Both the position numbers and the translations under genes were made by a program. Of a DNA stretch of 6,537 nucleotides, positions 6,505 through 6,537 are shown one piece after another. This DNA is from Neptuniibacter sp. (GTDB taxonomy: Bacteria; Pseudomonadota; Gammaproteobacteria; Pseudomonadales; Balneatricaceae), in the NCBI GenBank assembly GCA_024686055.1, contig JAIBDV010000173.1, forward strand, positions 1 to 6,537. The letters run 5' to 3'. The notes beneath the pieces were generated by a model, which was not told where the DNA came from, made no database searches, and saw nothing but the letters and a program-made list of their open reading frames with translations. The stretch's first letter is position 1, and each line of letters opens with the position of its first letter.

Positions 6505-6537
6505 TCAGATTATCTCTAACGTGAAACGCTCTGTTCA
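6505..6537 (-). promoter_or_regulatory. Start of the rne leader with ribosome binding site
   Basis: Only 33 bases upstream of the rne ATG are present. GAGA (complement of 6513-6516), 8 bases before the start, is a weak but usable Shine-Dalgarno site. No hairpin or promoter is visible in this fragment. In E. coli the rne leader is several hundred bases long and carries autoregulatory hairpins; any counterpart would lie beyond the right edge. Confidence 0.5.

Overview
The window looks like chromosomal core DNA from a non-enteric gammaproteobacterium. RNase E is nearly superimposable on the E. coli enzyme over its first ~485 residues, but its scaffold tail is of a different type, and the valine-catabolism gene order resembles that of Pseudomonas and marine relatives. 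An Oceanospirillales- or Pseudomonadales-like host is an inference; no RNA gene or other marker fixes the taxon.

Layout, left to right: (1) 1-203, + strand, the last 66 codons of a 3-hydroxyisobutyrate dehydrogenase (mmsB). (2) 204-353, a 150-base gap with a perfect 9-bp hairpin and a pair of mutually exclusive stems. (3) 354-2246, + strand, an acyl-CoA synthetase of the PrpE/ACSS3 (propionate-CoA ligase) type, closed by a textbook intrinsic terminator at 2269-2298. (4) 2299-2416, a short gap that may hold a promoter. (5) 2417-3157, + strand, a spermidine-synthase-like methyltransferase-fold protein whose active site differs from true spermidine synthases. (6) 3181-3216, a perfect 16-bp hairpin with A and T tracts that can end transcription from both sides. 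(7) 3232-6504, - strand, the complete RNase E gene (rne, 1090 codons), whose leader runs off the right edge.

Functionally, mmsB and the PrpE-like gene belong together: MmsB oxidises 3-hydroxyisobutyrate on the valine degradation route towards propionyl-CoA, and the ligase can activate free propionate or a similar short acid to the CoA ester. The SpeE-like gene and rne converge on a shared terminator and are probably unrelated in function to the left-hand unit. The RNase E C-terminal half is the most individual part: a membrane-targeting helix, several arginine clusters, a long Ala/Glu/Val/Pro tail with internal DNA tandem repeats, and a terminal NDPR-type basic motif.

I found no mobile element, CRISPR array, tRNA or rRNA, and no convincing sign of a new multi-gene system. 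The points most worth a second look are the RNase E tail and its repeats, the altered active site of the SpeE-like protein, and the structured mmsB-prpE gap.
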